Assembly (NCBI RefSeq): GCF_002813375.1
Contig: NZ_PHUJ01000002.1
Coordinates: 124,001-188,000 of the forward strand
DNA length: 64,000 nucleotides
Source of the DNA: Pseudonocardia alni
Lineage (GTDB): Bacteria > Actinomycetota > Actinomycetes > Mycobacteriales > Pseudonocardiaceae
Direction: 5' to 3'
The notes beneath the pieces were generated by a model that made no database searches, was not told the DNA's origin, and saw only the letters and a program-made list of their open reading frames with translations. The position numbers were made by a program, and so were the translations under genes. Of the stretch, positions 36,265 to 45,182 are shown one piece after another. The stretch's first letter is position 1. Each line of letters starts with the position of its first letter.

Positions 36265-37368
36265 ATGTCTCTGCCCTTCACCACTGCTCCCCTTGATCGC
36301 CCAGGCGTCGCGCCCCGGCGTTGCCTGACGTTGACCGACGTCGTCGGGTCCACCCCGACGGTGTGGATCGACGCACCGTTCGCCCCCAGCGGGCGGGGCT
36401 TCTGGGCCAAGCTCGAGGGCGCCAACCCCGGCGGCATCAAGGACCGCCCCGCCCTGCACATGGTCGAACAGGCACGCGAGCGCGGTGACCTGCAGCCAGG
36501 TGCCCGGATCGTCGAATCGACCAGCGGCACGCTCGGCCTGGGACTGGCACTGGCCGGTATCGCCTTCGGCCACCCTGTGACGCTGGTATCCGATCCGGGT
36601 ATGGAACCGCTGATGTACCGGTTGCTGCGTGCCTACGGCGCCGAGGTGGTGACCGTGCAGGCCGCTGCAGCGTGCGGTGGGTGGCAGCAGGCGCGTCGCG
36701 AGCGCGTCGCCGAGATCCTCGACCAGCATCCCGGCGCGTGGTGCCCCGACCAGTACAACAACCCCGACAACGTCAGCGCCTACGCCACCCTGGCCGACGA
36801 GCTGCGCAGCCAACTCGGCCACATCGACGTCCTGGTGTGCTCGGTCGGCACCGGCGGCCACTCGGCGGGAATCTCGCGCGCTCTGCGCCGGCACCTACCT
36901 GACCTCGAGGTCGTCGGGGTCGACACCGTCGGATCGACGATCTTCGGGCAGCCGGCACGGCCGCGGCTGATGCGCGGGCTGGGTTCGAGCATCCATCCGC
37001 GCAACGTCGACCACAGCATCTTCTCCGAAGTGCATTGGGTCGGGGCGGACGAAGCAGTGTCGGCATGCCGGGCGATGGCGTGTGCCAGCTATGCCAGCGG
37101 CGGCTGGAGCGTGGGCGCGGTCGGCATGGTGGCCGGTTGGCTCGCCCGGACCCGGCCGCAGGACACCCGGATTGCCGCGATCTTCCCCGACGGGCCGCAG
37201 CGTTACTTCGACACCGTCTACAACGACGAGTTCTGCGCGGCGAAGGGGATCACCGTCGGTGCCCCTCCGCTGCACGACCCGGACGAGATCGACCGGCCCG
37301 ACGCGGTCGAGGTCCACCGCTGGACCCGCTGTGCCACCGTGCTCCAGCCTGCAGGACGCGAGAGCTGA
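36265..37368 (+). CDS. PLP-dependent cysteine-synthase-family enzyme
   Basis: 367 residues from ATG 36265, which has TGAGGT six bases upstream; ATG 36253 in the same frame lacks a ribosome site. The fold-type II pattern is clear: [14 protein letters not shown] (PLP lysine in IKDR), [28 protein letters not shown] (phosphate/substrate loop), [14 protein letters not shown] (PLP phosphate-binding Gly loop) and a C-terminal [13 protein letters not shown]. Compared with cysteine synthases (NPxGSVKDR) one residue is missing before the lysine, and the NTG of TSGNTG is altered. It may make a modified amino acid rather than cysteine, like SbnA-type enzymes. It overlaps an MFS gene by one base, suggesting that the product is exported. 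Confidence 0.75.
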   Translation: MSLPFTTAPLDRPGVAPRRCLTLTDVVGSTPTVWIDAPFAPSGRGFWAKLEGANPGGIKDRPALHMVEQARERGDLQPGARIVESTSGTLGLGLALAGIAFGHPVTLVSDPGMEPLMYRLLRAYGAEVVTVQAAAACGGWQQARRERVAEILDQHPGAWCPDQYNNPDNVSAYATLADELRSQLGHIDVLVCSVGTGGHSAGISRALRRHLPDLEVVGVDTVGSTIFGQPARPRLMRGLGSSIHPRNVDHSIFSEVHWVGADEAVSACRAMACASYASGGWSVGAVGMVAGWLARTRPQDTRIAAIFPDGPQRYFDTVYNDEFCAAKGITVGAPPLHDPDEIDRPDAVEVHRWTRCATVLQPAGRES

Positions 37369-38831
37369 TGCGGGTACTCGACAGATACCGGTCCTTCGAC
37401 CGGCCGGTCCAGCTGCTACTGCTCAACCAGCTGACCATCAACCTCGGCTTCTACATGCTCATCCCGTACCTGGCCGACCACCTGTCCCAGGGGCTCGGGC
37501 TCTCGGTGCTGATGGTCGGGGTGATCCTCGGGGTACGGAACTTCTCCCAGCAGGGCATGTTCCTGGTCGGGGGCAGCCTGGCCGACCGATTCGGCTACAA
37601 GCCGATGATCGTGGCCGGCTGCGCCTTGCGCACCGGCGGATTCACGCTGATCGGCCTGGTCGACAACGTCCCGGCCCTGGTCGTGGCCTCGGCAGCGACC
37701 GGATTCGCCGGGGCGCTGTTCAACCCGGCCGTGCGCGCCTACATCGCCCATGACACCGGTGAGCGACGCGTCGAGGCGTTCGCCCTGTTCAGCATCTTCT
37801 ACCAAGCGGGCATCCTGATCGGCCCGATCGTCGGACTGGCACTGACCGGCATCGACTTCGCCGTCACCTGCCTGGTCGCCGCCGCCGTGTTCGCCGTGCT
37901 CACGGTGCTCCAGATCCGGGCCCTGCCGGCCCGCCGCGGTGACGGCGGCGGCGACGCCGATCGGCGCCCGATCCTCGCGCAGTGGCGCGACGTCGCCACG
38001 ACCCGGGGCTTCCTGCCCTTCTCGGTCGCGATGATCGGCACCTACGTCTTGTCGTATCAGGTGTATCTGGCGCTGCCGTTGCACGCCCGAACCCTGGCCG
38101 GCGACGGGAACCTGGGCACGGCGTTGGTGACAGCGTTGTATGTCGTGTCCGGCGGGGTCACCATCGCGGCCCAGATGAAAGTCACCACCTGGTGTCGTGC
38201 CCGGTGGGGGCCGGCGGGCTCGCTGAGCCGGGGCCTGGTCATGCTCGGCGTGGCCTTCGTGCCGCTGCTCGCCGCCGACGGGTTGCTGGTCGCGCTGCCC
38301 GACGTCAACGCGATGATCGCGACGGTGCTGGGTGTGACGGCGTTGCTGTCGACCGCGGCGCTGCTCGCGATCGGGACCGCCGTGGTCCTGCCGTTCGAGA
38401 TGGACACCATCGTCGGGCTCGCCCGCAACCGGCTCGTCGCCACCCACTACGGCTTCTACAACACCGTGTGCGGGGTCGGGATCCTGCTCGGCAACGCGGG
38501 GACGGGCTGGGCGATCGACCTGGCCCGCTCGCTCGGCGCCCCCTACGCTCCGTGGTTGGTGTTACTGGTGATCGGGCTTCTGTCCGGGTTTGCCCTCGCG
38601 GTGCTGTATCGGCGCGGACTGCTCACCGCACCCGCCGAGGACACCCGAGCAGCGCAGAGCGAACCGGATGGCGACCCCCCGACCACCCAACTGTGGGCGG
38701 TCGGCCAGCACGACGACAGCCCTACCCGCCCGCTACCGGCCATCGGTGCTGTCCGGCAGCCGCCGACTCCCACGCCGGTGGAGACGACGCGGCCGCTGGC
38801 CGACCTGCCCGGGGCCGCCCGACGATGGTGA
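37368..38831 (+). CDS. MFS transporter coupled to the PLP enzyme
   Basis: 487 residues from ATG 37368 (TGATG overlap). Twelve membrane segments occupy residues 15-415: LLLLNQLTINLGFYMLIPYL (TM1), GGSLADRFGYKPMIVAG (motif A), FSIFYQAGILIGPIVGLALTG (TM5) and so on. A 70-residue Pro/Thr-rich cytoplasmic tail follows. The architecture is that of MdtH/YajR-like 12-helix exporters, distinct from the 14-helix transporter at 33752. Tight coupling to the cysteine-synthase-like gene suggests it exports, or protects against, that enzyme's product. Confidence 0.8.
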   Translation: MRVLDRYRSFDRPVQLLLLNQLTINLGFYMLIPYLADHLSQGLGLSVLMVGVILGVRNFSQQGMFLVGGSLADRFGYKPMIVAGCALRTGGFTLIGLVDNVPALVVASAATGFAGALFNPAVRAYIAHDTGERRVEAFALFSIFYQAGILIGPIVGLALTGIDFAVTCLVAAAVFAVLTVLQIRALPARRGDGGGDADRRPILAQWRDVATTRGFLPFSVAMIGTYVLSYQVYLALPLHARTLAGDGNLGTALVTALYVVSGGVTIAAQMKVTTWCRARWGPAGSLSRGLVMLGVAFVPLLAADGLLVALPDVNAMIATVLGVTALLSTAALLAIGTAVVLPFEMDTIVGLARNRLVATHYGFYNTVCGVGILLGNAGTGWAIDLARSLGAPYAPWLVLLVIGLLSGFALAVLYRRGLLTAPAEDTRAAQSEPDGDPPTTQLWAVGQHDDSPTRPLPAIGAVRQPPTPTPVETTRPLADLPGAARRW

Positions 38832-38898
38832 CCCCCGCACGAGCGGACAAGCCCAGCCGTCCGCGACGACCACCGAGCGGCGCGTCCGTCATGGGGCG

Positions 38899-40008
38899 GT
38901 GAACGGCCTCGGACACGCCGCCGTGGCGTTGCGGCGGCTGGGTGTTCGGCTGCTCGCGGTCGGTGTCGTCGTGGGGGTCCTCGCCGCGGGGCTGGTGTTG
39001 GTCCGGATCACGATGGGGCACTTCCTCACCCCGGTAGCGATCAGGCCGGGGTGCCTGCCCCCGGCAGCGGCCGTGCCCATCTCCGCGACCGGCCCCAGCG
39101 GACTCGGCGCCGAGCAACTGGCCAACGCCGCAACCATCGTCGCGGTGGGCCGTGACCGCGCGGTCCCGGAGCGGGCTGTGTGGATCGCCGTGGCCACCGC
39201 GCTGCAGGAGTCCGGCCTGCGCAACCTCGACTACGGCGACCGTGACTCGCTCGGGCTGTTCCAGCAACGCCCGTCGATGGGCTGGGGCTCGGCCGAGCAG
39301 GTCACCGATCCCCGGTACTCGGCCGCGATCTTCTACGACCGCCTGCTGCAGATCACCGGATGGGCCGACATGGAGCTGTGGGAGGCCGCCCAGGCGGTCC
39401 AACGCTCGGCGTTCCCGACCGCCTACGCCAAATGGGAGGACACCGCCGCGAACGTGCTCACCGAGGTCGGTGACGGGGCGGCGCGAACCACCGGGGCACG
39501 CACGACCGCGGACGGCGGCAGCTGCGCCGACCCCTTGAGTGCGGTGATCGGCGACGACCCGCGGCCGCGCCCAGCCGGCTGCACCGAGGACGACCCCACC
39601 TCCCGGGGCTGTGTGACCCCCACGACGCGGTTCGCACTGGAGCAGGTGCAGACCGCGTTTGGCGCGCTCAGCGAGACCACGTATCTGACCTCGACACGGT
39701 GCTTCGCCGACCGCCCGGCGAACCCGACCAGCGATCACCCCCTGGGGAAGGGGTGCGACCTGTTCCCCGGACCCGCCGGCAGCTTCGCCTCCGGCCGCGA
39801 CGTCGATGACGGCTGGGTGATCGCCGAGTGGTTCCGGCGCAACGCCGTCGCGCTCGACGTCTCCTACATCATCTGGCAGGGTCAGATCTGGCTCCGGCCC
39901 CAGGAGGGTCCCGGTCGGTGGAGTGACTACACCGGCGGCGGGGTGTACGACGCCGCCGATCCGGTGGGCGGGCACTACGACCACATCCACGTGTCCTTTC
40001 GCCGCTGA
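38899..40008 (+). CDS. Exported wall hydrolase: conjugation-type helical domain plus M15-like domain
   Basis: 369 residues from GTG 38899. An N-terminal membrane anchor (LLAVGVVVGVLAAGLVLVRI) precedes a helical domain nearly identical in plan to that of the conjugation hydrolase at 18884: ATIVAVGRDRAVPERAVWIAVATALQESGL, DRDSLGLFQQRPSMGWGS, AAQAVQRSAFPTAY. Instead of NlpC/P60 the C-terminus has TSDHPLGKGCDLFPG, SYIIWQGQIW and GHYDHIHVSF. This is the H/D...H arrangement of peptidase M15/VanY-like (ARB-07466 C-terminal) domains. It probably binds or cuts peptidoglycan stem peptides. It is detached from the transfer operons, so domain swapping of a transfer hydrolase is likely. Confidence 0.8.
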   Translation: MNGLGHAAVALRRLGVRLLAVGVVVGVLAAGLVLVRITMGHFLTPVAIRPGCLPPAAAVPISATGPSGLGAEQLANAATIVAVGRDRAVPERAVWIAVATALQESGLRNLDYGDRDSLGLFQQRPSMGWGSAEQVTDPRYSAAIFYDRLLQITGWADMELWEAAQAVQRSAFPTAYAKWEDTAANVLTEVGDGAARTTGARTTADGGSCADPLSAVIGDDPRPRPAGCTEDDPTSRGCVTPTTRFALEQVQTAFGALSETTYLTSTRCFADRPANPTSDHPLGKGCDLFPGPAGSFASGRDVDDGWVIAEWFRRNAVALDVSYIIWQGQIWLRPQEGPGRWSDYTGGGVYDAADPVGGHYDHIHVSFRR

Positions 40009-40029
40009 TCGACCAACTGGACAGCGGCG
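40000..40029 (+). terminator. Hairpin over the stop codon of the wall hydrolase
   Basis: CGCCGCTG (40000-40007) and CAGCGGCG (40022-40029) pair perfectly around a 14-base loop, a modest intrinsic terminator candidate that includes the TGA. Confidence 0.45.
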
Positions 40030-40395
40030 AAGAGCCGCATCCGGGGGCAGCCGGACGGCTGATGGGACGCCGTCGCGTTAGGCGGCCGGCGAATGCGGTT
40101 GCCGATCACTACCGTCAATCTAGCTGCGGCTCGGCCCTGACGGCCTGCGACGACAGGCTCGCTCTGGCAACGCCGCTGCCGCTCTGTACTCCCGTGCACG
40201 TATCCACCCAGTCCGATCGCAGTACACGGTGCGACGCCACTCAGCTGAGCTACCGGCACGGTGGCGATGCACGTGAGGCGGTTAGGAGAAGTAATCTGAC
40301 AGCAGCACGACCGGGCTCACCTCGGGATTGATGGCGACGATGTTCCGGCCCGGTCTCTCAGCGTTGTCACAGCACGGTGCAGGGAGACTGGGGAC
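40030..40395. other. Intergenic stretch, nothing recognised
   Basis: About 365 bp with mixed composition and no ORF having both a ribosome site and protein-like composition. No tRNA-like fold or repeat was seen. Confidence 0.4.
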
Positions 40396-41007
40396 ATGGC
40401 AGCGGTCGCGCAGTCTCGGACGAGGATTGCGCACGTCGGCGGGATGTCCCAGGTACGCGGCGCTAGGGCCAGTGGGCTGATCGCCACATTTGTGGCGGCG
40501 CTGATGCTTGATGTTCTCGGTCGGGAACAACCGACCCACGCTCTCTACCTCGTTGTCCTGGTCGGAACAGTCACTGGGCTGCATTGGTGGATCGCGCCGC
40601 GATTCCGCAGCCTGCTAAACCTTCTCAGCGCGACCATCGTGATCCAGCCCGCCCTGCACCTAGCGGGCAAGTGGCTGAGGCACTCGACTGAAGCATCTGG
40701 GCTGAAGTGGTTGACGCCGCCGGACGATGTCTGGCCTCACCCCTTTTCGGACGGGGTAACCGGACCTCAGCTCGCTGTCACTGTGCTGACCGTCGCGATG
40801 GTCCTGATCTGTGGCGCTGCCACCGAGCTCGTCGTGGGCTATTTGCGGGCGCGATTCGCTCGCTCGGCTCCGCGCAGTCGATCGGTGCGACGACCCGTCA
40901 CTCGCCTGTCTCGTGCGCGTCGGCATGGCTCGATGCTGCGGTGGTGCGGCTGGAGGTTGCAGTCAGCTCGTCGTGGTCCTCCGGGCACTGAGGCTCCCGG
41001 CTGCTGA
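40396..41007 (+). CDS. Polytopic membrane protein of unknown function
   Basis: 203 residues from ATG 40396 (GGGAG about 11 bases upstream). Four hydrophobic segments are visible: SGLIATFVAALMLDVL, ALYLVVLVGTVTGLHWWIA, LLNLLSATIVIQPALHLAG and LAVTVLTVAMVLICGAATELVVGYL. A basic C-terminal tail follows. His residues near the membrane segments and the pattern recall small membrane proteins found in actinobacterial copper islands, but no family is claimed. The basic tail beyond residue 160 may be partly artefactual, because it is Arg-rich and unlike the rest. Confidence 0.55.
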   Translation: MAAVAQSRTRIAHVGGMSQVRGARASGLIATFVAALMLDVLGREQPTHALYLVVLVGTVTGLHWWIAPRFRSLLNLLSATIVIQPALHLAGKWLRHSTEASGLKWLTPPDDVWPHPFSDGVTGPQLAVTVLTVAMVLICGAATELVVGYLRARFARSAPRSRSVRRPVTRLSRARRHGSMLRWCGWRLQSARRGPPGTEAPGC

Positions 41008-41458
41008 AGGCTGACGAGCCGCCGGAACTGACTGGGGGGAGCTGTGCGCCGCCTGCGCCTTCGGCACGCCTGCAGATGCGGCTATGCGAACCGGAAACGC
41101 CGCTGAGAACGTTTCTGATCACCGGCACGCGCTACTTTGCCAGGAAGCTCAACGGGGTGCACCTACAATCTCAGCCAGGGGGCTGACCATCGATGCGCCT
41201 ACCCTGACGTCTTCAGTTATCTTCTAGCCTTACCCCTCGGTACCATATTTCGCTGCCGTCATATCGGCAGGCAATGATGTTGCGTTGTTCCGGTCGCAAC
41301 TTTACCTGCCGCCCTGGGTCGCTCCACAGTTTTCTCTGCATCAGGGTCTATGCGGCCGTGGTCAGATACTCGGGCATGCCCTCATCCTGCCAGATGCTAG
41401 CCCGCGCCTTTCTGAGTCCGTTTCCGCTTGTGGATACGACAAATCAAGGAGTTTCTTC
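41008..41458. other. Intergenic stretch with lower G+C, no gene recognised
   Basis: About 450 bp that are less G+C-rich than average and contain several stop codons in all frames. It may hold the promoter of the ORF at 41459. No hairpin or repeat stands out. Confidence 0.4.
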
Positions 41459-42127
41459 ATGCACGACGATCCTAACCCTTTCCGCTGGGTGCGAGACACT
41501 GTGCTTTCTGCTCTGCGAAACGACACGCTGTTGAACGGACGAGGTCGCCGACAGGTTCTCGGTCGGACAGGTCACAGATCGGCGCCCCAGAAGGCGTCAC
41601 TCATTGTGACCTGGACTGGTGTTCCCCGCTTTAGTCCCGATATGCTTATTGACCGTTTCGTCCTCAGTCTCCATGACGCTGGCCTGCCGGGCGGTTCCGT
41701 CGGGTCTGGACACCTCCTCGACCACGCCACGGCTGTCCTCCGCGACGGACTCATCGCGGACAACGGCAACATAGTCTTTCTGGTGCGTACGGGCCGCTGG
41801 GTGGAGCGATCGGCTGTTATCGAGCATCGCCTTGAGCTACTCGCGTTCGAGGCCCGCGTGCCCTGTGCTGAGCTCGACGACCAGCTACCGTCCGAGAGAG
41901 ACGTTCCCGGCAGGCAAGGGTCGACTATCGGTGGCAGGAACGAGTACGTCGACCACGCCTCGGCCGCTCAGCTCTGCACCGGTGGAGACAAGGCCCCCCG
42001 CAAGCCTCGTGACGCGTCGGTGCAGAACAGCACAACCCGACGGCCAGGATCTCATCGTCGCACAGCCCGGCCGCTGGTCGACTGCACCGGCCTTACCAAT
42101 GAAGCCGATTCGCGGGCGTCTTCGTGA
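41459..42127 (+). CDS. Hypothetical protein
   Basis: 222 residues from ATG 41459, which is preceded by AAGGAG at a spacing of seven bases. The first 145 residues look like a folded soluble protein (FRWVRDTVLSALRNDTLL, ASLIVTWTGVPRFSPDMLIDRFVLSLHDAGL, NIVFLVRTGRWVERSAVIEHRLELLAFEARV). The last 70 are Arg/Ser/Thr-rich and may be out of frame or disordered, hinting at a frameshift. No family is recognised. Lower G+C than the flanks suggests acquired DNA. Confidence 0.4.
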   Translation: MHDDPNPFRWVRDTVLSALRNDTLLNGRGRRQVLGRTGHRSAPQKASLIVTWTGVPRFSPDMLIDRFVLSLHDAGLPGGSVGSGHLLDHATAVLRDGLIADNGNIVFLVRTGRWVERSAVIEHRLELLAFEARVPCAELDDQLPSERDVPGRQGSTIGGRNEYVDHASAAQLCTGGDKAPRKPRDASVQNSTTRRPGSHRRTARPLVDCTGLTNEADSRASS

Positions 42128-42451
42128 GCGAGAAACAGCGGCTCCCGGCCCTCTGTGGCGACGCCCTTGGCCGATGGCGGCGAGCCACGGCAAGTACCCG
42201 GCAACAGCCGTTGCGAGTGCGGGTCTACAGGCGGTCCGACGGACGCATCGTGCGTCCCGTCCGGTTCCGCGGCGAAATATACTTCCGGGTAGTGCGTGGT
42301 GCCGCCGATACGGCCAGGTCCGACCAGCCTCGGCAGTACCCGTGATTGAACGACCACACCGCGCGCTGTCAGCGGAAACAGCCCGCTAGCCGACCGGACT
42401 CCTGCAGGGGACGATCACTTCCCGTAGCGTTCGATGCTGGTGGGTTTCCGG
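42128..42451. other. Intergenic stretch without a supported gene
   Basis: A 73-codon frame from 42124 is Arg-rich, overlaps the previous ORF and lacks a ribosome site, so it is not called. The stretch ends at the convergent copper-island lipoprotein gene. Confidence 0.35.
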
Positions 42452-43375
42452 TTAGGCGAGACGCTGCAGAGTGACGCCGCCGTCGGTAGAACGCTCGACC
42501 CCGACTTCAGTCACTACCGTCAGCCGGCCTCCGTTGTCGGCACTGATCGCTTGCGGTGGGGTCGCGGTGGCGCCTCGACGCTGCCAGGTCGCGCCCCGGT
42601 CGGTGCTGGCGTACAGCGTTCCTTCCGGTGCGATTCCGTACACGCTGCCGTCGTCGGCCCATGCCAGGTAGGCCAGGAGGGGGGTCCCGGCGACGCTGGT
42701 GAAGGTGGTGCCGCCGTCATGGCTGGCCATCACTCCGGCCTCGGTGGTGGCCAGGATCCGGGTGTTCTCCCCGGGCGCCAAGGCGATGTCGAGAGCGGAC
42801 AGCGAGGCCCCTCGTTGCCAGTTCTGGCCGCTGTCGGTGCTGGTCAGGAGCAGTCCGCGGGTGGCGTCGAGGCCGGCGACAACTGTGCCGTCGACGTCGA
42901 GGGCGTGGAAGTCGACCTCGCCGTGCAGGCTGATCGGATCCCACGTCGCACCGCGGTCGGTGCTGCGGACCAGGCCGAGGGGGTTCGGTGTGCTGGTGTC
43001 CTGCGGGGCGGGGTGGCCGCTGGCCAGGTAGGTGTTCGGGCCGGCGACGGTGAAGCCCATCAGGTCGGGGCCGCCGGCCTGCGGATTCTGGCGCGGCGTC
43101 ACTGTTCCCTCGGCGGTGAGGCTGAACAGGCCGTGGTGGCCTGCGATGACCGTGCTGCCGTCGGCAGGATCGACTCCGACGCCGTGGACGTGGCCGACCT
43201 GCTCGAACACGTCGGCGGTGGTGCCGGCGGCGGTGGGCCCGGCGGCCGGTTGAGTCGGTCCGCCACAGCCCACCAGCAGCACGGCGATGCCCGCGGCCAG
43301 CACGGCGTAGGTCAGGGGTGCTCGGGGTCTACCGAGCTGGAGGTTCCTGCGGTCTACCGGAGGTGAGTCGATCAT
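42452..43375 (-). CDS. BNR/sortilin-type repeat lipoprotein (F510_1955-like) of the copper island
   Basis: 307 residues from the ATG at 43375; an in-frame start at 43417 adds 14 charged residues. A lipoprotein signal ends in LLVGCGG (lipobox Cys). The mature protein is a beta-propeller with Asp-box repeats: LVRSTDRGATWDP, LLTSTDSGQNWQRG, VMASHDGGTTFTS, LYASTDRGATWQRR and VERSTDGGVTLQR. Early HVHGVGVDPADG and VIAGHHGLF contain His residues. Such exo-sialidase-like proteins (F510_1955 family) recur in copper- and metal-resistance loci, probably as extracytoplasmic sensors or binding proteins rather than glycosidases. It lies downstream of a 58-codon ORF and a long inverted repeat. Confidence 0.8.
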   Translation of the reverse strand: MIDSPPVDRRNLQLGRPRAPLTYAVLAAGIAVLLVGCGGPTQPAAGPTAAGTTADVFEQVGHVHGVGVDPADGSTVIAGHHGLFSLTAEGTVTPRQNPQAGGPDLMGFTVAGPNTYLASGHPAPQDTSTPNPLGLVRSTDRGATWDPISLHGEVDFHALDVDGTVVAGLDATRGLLLTSTDSGQNWQRGASLSALDIALAPGENTRILATTEAGVMASHDGGTTFTSVAGTPLLAYLAWADDGSVYGIAPEGTLYASTDRGATWQRRGATATPPQAISADNGGRLTVVTEVGVERSTDGGVTLQRLA

Positions 43376-43477
43376 GAGCGGTGGTCGTCTCTCTTTAGCC
43401 GGGGCGTGCTCCGGCATCGCGGTCGGTTCGGCGGGCCGAACCGTGGGCAGGATGTGAAGGCCGTCGTGGCTGCGTGG

Positions 43478-43654
43478 TCATCGACCCGCACAACGTGCGG
43501 CGCGGCGGTCGCCGTGGGGTGTGTGGGCAGACAGCGCTTGCACCGCGCACCCGAGCAGGCAGCGCAGGACCGCCCGGCCAGACTCGGATCTGGCGGCCGC
43601 GACCATCGCGGACAGTGGACCTCGGGCAGCGGACCGACTCGCACTCTTCGCCAT
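43478..43654 (-). CDS. 58-residue Cys/His-containing small protein, probable copper-island gene
   Basis: The ATG at 43654 has an ideal ribosome site on the minus strand (GGAGG, eight bases upstream), and a perfect 18-bp inverted repeat lies only 19 bp further upstream. The product starts MAKSASRSAARGPLSAMVAA and contains LRCLLGCAVQALSAHTPHGDRRAARC, with three Cys and two His residues that could bind metal. No family is recognised. The next gene on the strand is the propeller lipoprotein. It is short, so it would be missed by standard length cut-offs. Confidence 0.45.
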   Translation of the reverse strand: MAKSASRSAARGPLSAMVAAARSESGRAVLRCLLGCAVQALSAHTPHGDRRAARCAGR

Positions 43655-43672
43655 CGGACAGCCTCCGTCGTC

Positions 43673-43723
43673 GATACGGGTGGGGGGTATACCGGTCCAC
43701 GGTACATACCCCCCACCCGTATC
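43673..43723. promoter_or_regulatory. Perfect 18-bp inverted repeat, probable metal-regulator operator
   Basis: GATACGGGTGGGGGGTAT (43673-43690) and its exact reverse complement ATACCCCCCACCCGTATC (43706-43723) flank a 15-base spacer. The GGGGTAT/ATACCCC core resembles the CsoR boxes elsewhere in the island but in the opposite arrangement. It lies upstream of the 58-residue ORF and the lipoprotein gene on the minus strand. Confidence 0.75.
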
Positions 43724-43778
43724 AGCCCAGGGTGAGTGCGGCTCTTTGTCGCCGTCGTCGCCCGTGGACGGCGGACGG

Positions 43779-44459
43779 TCAGCCGAGCAGCCCGCGCATC
43801 TGGCCGATCTCGGCCTGCTGGGCGTCGACGATCTGCTGGGCCAGTGCCTTCGCCTCGGAATTGATTCCGCTGGCGAGTTCGGTCTGGGCCATCTGCACCG
43901 CACCCTCGTGGTGGGCGATCATCATCTCGAGGAACATGCGGTCGAAGGCGGCGCCGTCGGCCTGCTCGAGCTGGCGCATCTGGTCAGGCGTCATCATCCC
44001 GGCCATCCCGCCGTGATCCATCCCGCCCTGACCCATTCCGCCCTGACCCATCTCGCCATGGTCCATCCCGGGCATGCCGCCCTGGTCCATCCCGGGCATA
44101 CCACCGGATGCGGGTGCGCCCCAGGTGGTGAGGAAGGTCTGCATCTGCGCGATCTCCGGGCCTTGGGCCTGCTCGATCTCGGTGGCGAGGCCGCGGACGT
44201 CGTCACTTTCGGCGCGGTCGGTGGCCAGCTTCGCCATCTCCACGGCCTGCTGGTGGTGCGGGATCATGCCCTGGGCGAAGGCGATGTCGGCCTGGTTGTG
44301 CTCGGTCGAGACCGCCGCGCCCGGGGCAGCGACGCTGGTCGGGGCGGGGGCCGTGGCCGCGGGTGGGGCGCTGTCGGCGGGCTGCGCGCCGCCGCAGGCG
44401 GACAGGACGAGGGCAGCGGTCAGTATCGTGGCCGCGGTGGCCACGTGGGTGATCTTCAT
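43779..44459 (-). CDS. DUF305 lipoprotein with Met-rich copper-binding insert
   Basis: 226 residues from the ATG at 44459; the frame is open upstream but not protein-like. A lipoprotein signal ends at LSACGG. Two DUF305 halves each carry the HH motif (FAQGMIPHHQQAVEMAKLA and MFLEMMIAHHEGAVQMAQTE). Between them lies a Met/Gly/Asp/His-rich insert of repeated GGMPGMD, GQGG and MDHGG units (about 125-160), a typical Cu(I)-binding sequence. It probably binds copper outside the membrane. It is in a leftward gene set with the DUF6153 and CopB genes of the CsoR-controlled island. Confidence 0.88.
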   Translation of the reverse strand: MKITHVATAATILTAALVLSACGGAQPADSAPPAATAPAPTSVAAPGAAVSTEHNQADIAFAQGMIPHHQQAVEMAKLATDRAESDDVRGLATEIEQAQGPEIAQMQTFLTTWGAPASGGMPGMDQGGMPGMDHGEMGQGGMGQGGMDHGGMAGMMTPDQMRQLEQADGAAFDRMFLEMMIAHHEGAVQMAQTELASGINSEAKALAQQIVDAQQAEIGQMRGLLG

Positions 44460-44533
44460 GCGTGGTTCTGGCTCTCCGTGTCGAGTACGGGTGATCGGGC
44501 GGTGATCCGGCGCTCTTCCGCGCCGGGGGCCGA

Positions 44534-44965
44534 TCAGGTCCGCAACACGCAGAGCTGAGCGAGTCGTCGGGGGACGGGCGGTGGCCGCTGGGCGGGTCGG
44601 CCGCGAGGGCGCTGGCGGGCCGCGATGATCGAGATCGGGAGCGGCAGGAGTCCGAGGAACAGCCACGCCGAGAGCAGGGCGAGCCCGGCGGCGGCCAACA
44701 CGGCCAAGCACAGATGCAGCGCGTGGGTGGCGCCGTGCTCGCCGTGGTCGGCCGGCATCGGCTTTTCGGCTGCCACCGTTGCCGGTGGCGCGGATGCCGC
44801 GGCGGCACGGTGGTCGCTGTGCCCGGTCGCTGTCGCTGCGGCCGCCACCCCGTGCCCGGTGTCTGCCGTGGGGGCCGGCGCGACGAGTGCGTGCATCCCG
44901 ATCAGGCCGAGCAGGACAGGCAGGACCAGCAGCACCCGCTGCAGCCCTCCTCGCCTGTTGCCCAT
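44534..44965 (-). CDS. DUF6153-like His-rich membrane protein
   Basis: 143 residues from the ATG at 44965. A first hydrophobic segment (VLLVLPVLLGLIGMHALVA) is followed by a His-rich extracytoplasmic loop (GHSDHRAAAA, PADHGEHGATHALHL), a second helix (LCLAVLAAAGLALLSAWLFLGLLPLPISII) and a basic Cys-containing tail (LCVLRT end). This fits DUF6153 proteins, which are restricted to actinobacteria and often next to DUF305 and copper genes. A role in copper handling at the membrane is inferred from context. It is followed by DUF305 74 bp downstream. Confidence 0.65.
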   Translation of the reverse strand: MGNRRGGLQRVLLVLPVLLGLIGMHALVAPAPTADTGHGVAAAATATGHSDHRAAAASAPPATVAAEKPMPADHGEHGATHALHLCLAVLAAAGLALLSAWLFLGLLPLPISIIAARQRPRGRPAQRPPPVPRRLAQLCVLRT

Positions 44966-45182
44966 GTCGGTCACGGTACCGGAACGGCTGCCCGGCCCGC
45001 GCCGTGCTGTGCCATCGCTCTGGCGGGACGGCCGGCCCAGGCCGCCGACACGACAGGCACGGTCCGCATCCATCCGACCAGGCTCGTGACGCAGCTGGGC
45101 CTGCTCGCAGCCACACCGAGCTCGTCCTGCGTTGTCACGTCGGTCGATGGTGCCTTCGAGGCCGGACCGCCGTCCGAGCACG

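Noticed and set aside
42124..42345. 73-codon frame before the copper island
   Set aside because: No ribosome site, Arg-rich, and overlaps the end of another weak ORF.
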